A program made the translations under genes and the position numbers. Below, in pieces: positions 14,864 to 15,705 of a DNA stretch of 15,705 bases. Under the pieces are notes generated by a model. That model was given only the letters and a program-made list of their open reading frames with translations, searched no databases and was not told where the DNA came from. Source of the stretch: Nitrospiraceae bacterium (GTDB lineage Bacteria > Nitrospirota > Thermodesulfovibrionia > Thermodesulfovibrionales > Dissulfurispiraceae); assembly GCA_003170655.1 (NCBI GenBank), contig PMYY01000074.1, positions 1,779 to 17,483 on the forward strand, given 5' to 3'. How positions within the stretch are numbered: the stretch's first letter is position 1; each line of letters opens with the position of its first letter.

Positions 14864-15705
14864 ATGGGAAAAGCAATAGGAATAGACCTCGGGACGACTA
14901 ATTCAGTTGTCTCTGTTGTGATGGCAGGCGAGACGGTAGTCATCCCCAACCAGGAAGGCAACCGTACAACACCGTCGGTGGTTGCCATCACCGAAAAGGG
15001 AGAGAGGCTTGTGGGCCAGATCGCGAAACGGCAATCTATCACCAACCCCGAAAACACCATCTTCTCGATAAAAAGGCTTATGGGCAGGAAGTTCAATACC
15101 CCGCAGGTCGAACATGCGAAGAAGAGGCTTCCTTACAAGATTGTGGAGGCCCCAAATGGCGATGCTCACGTCGAGATTCGAGGCAAGATATATTCGCCGC
15201 CTGAGATATCCGCGATGATCCTGCAGAAACTTAAACAGGCTGCAGAGGATTATCTTGGAGAAACAGTCACTGAAGCGGTCATCACGGTACCTGCCTATTT
15301 TGACGACAGTCAGCGCCAGGCGACAAAGGATGCAGGCAAGATCGCGGGACTGAACGTATTGAGGATCATCAACGAGCCTACTGCAGCGGCCCTCGCGTAC
15401 GGGCTCGATAAGAAGAAGGAAGAGAAGGTTGCAATCTACGACCTTGGCGGAGGGACGTTCGATATATCGATACTCGAGATCGGAGAAGGCGTCATCGAAG
15501 TTAAGTCGACCAATGGAGATACTTATCTCGGTGGTGACGACTTCGACCTCAGGGTAATCGACTGGCTCGTTGAGGAGTTCAAGAAAGAGCAAGGCATCGA
15601 CATCAAACAGGACAAGATGGCCCTCCAGAGGCTCAAAGAGGCGGCGGAGAGGGCGAAGATCGAGCTTTCGACGGCGATGGAGACGGAGATCAACCTCCCG
15701 TTCAT
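14864..15705 (+). CDS. dnaK: Chaperone DnaK (Hsp70), 5' part, cut by the window edge
   Basis: The first 280 codons of DnaK are present, covering most of the ATPase domain; the rest of the gene, including the substrate-binding domain, lies beyond the window. Visible signatures are phosphate-1 IGIDLGTTNS at 5-14, the segment AVITVPAYFDDSQRQATKDAG at 138-158, EPTAAALAYGL at 171-181 and phosphate-2 IYDLGGGTFDISIL at 191-204. Residues around 75-105 contain the insert found in DnaK of Gram-negative bacteria and absent from many Gram-positive ones. AAGGAGG at 14851-14857, six bases before the ATG, is an excellent ribosome binding site, as expected for an abundant chaperone. It is the third gene of the hrcA operon; dnaJ often comes next but cannot be seen. 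Confidence 0.98.
   Translation, partial: MGKAIGIDLGTTNSVVSVVMAGETVVIPNQEGNRTTPSVVAITEKGERLVGQIAKRQSITNPENTIFSIKRLMGRKFNTPQVEHAKKRLPYKIVEAPNGDAHVEIRGKIYSPPEISAMILQKLKQAAEDYLGETVTEAVITVPAYFDDSQRQATKDAGKIAGLNVLRIINEPTAAALAYGLDKKKEEKVAIYDLGGGTFDISILEIGEGVIEVKSTNGDTYLGGDDFDLRVIDWLVEEFKKEQGIDIKQDKMALQRLKEAAERAKIELSTAMETEINLPF

Overview
The window holds fourteen recognisable protein genes plus one small unrecognised gene, all on the + strand; the last gene (dnaK) runs off the right edge. The organism is a diderm (Gram-negative-type) bacterium: it has two heptosyltransferases for LPS inner core, a heptose-bisphosphate phosphatase domain, and a DnaK that keeps the N-terminal-domain insert typical of Gram-negative Hsp70s. 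The gene repertoire and the frequent AGG (Arg) and ATA (Ile) codons suggest a deltaproteobacterium in the broad sense or a related lineage such as Nitrospirota. This is an impression from reading, not a computed placement.

Layout. (1) 1-1173: a DUF350 four-helix membrane protein and a short protein with the spermidine-synthase-type methyltransferase fold; neither has an assignable substrate. (2) 1258-3815: LPS core genes, namely a single-polypeptide fusion of heptosyltransferase II with a GmhB-like HAD phosphatase, overlapping a heptosyltransferase I gene. (3) 3853-6920: guaB-guaA, the two steps from IMP to GMP, behind an extended -10 promoter. (4) 6973-10574: farnesyl-diphosphate synthase, DXP synthase and a TlyA-type methyltransferase, tightly packed; the first is preceded by a hairpin-rich leader. 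(5) 10578-10803: a 54-codon gene with its own near-consensus promoter and a perfect ribosome binding site, unrecognised. (6) 10804-11084: 281 bases without a gene, holding inverted repeats and a likely promoter for the next operon. (7) 11085-13068: an alanine-racemase-fold ornithine decarboxylase and a spermidine-synthase homologue, a putrescine-to-spermidine pair. (8) 13073-15705: the heat-shock operon hrcA-grpE-dnaK with a perfect CIRCE operator.

Most of the window is conserved housekeeping. I see no mobile element, CRISPR array, tRNA or rRNA, and no convincing new multi-gene system. The items most worth a second look are the 54-codon gene with its strong signals, the gene-free region after it, the WaaF-GmhB fusion, the altered substrate loops in the SpeE homologue, and the DUF350/methyltransferase pair. 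Five starts are decided by ribosome binding sites or family N-termini rather than by the longest reading frame: the methyltransferase at 496, guaB at 3889, ispA at 7025 (TTG), dxs at 7942 and grpE at 14272.
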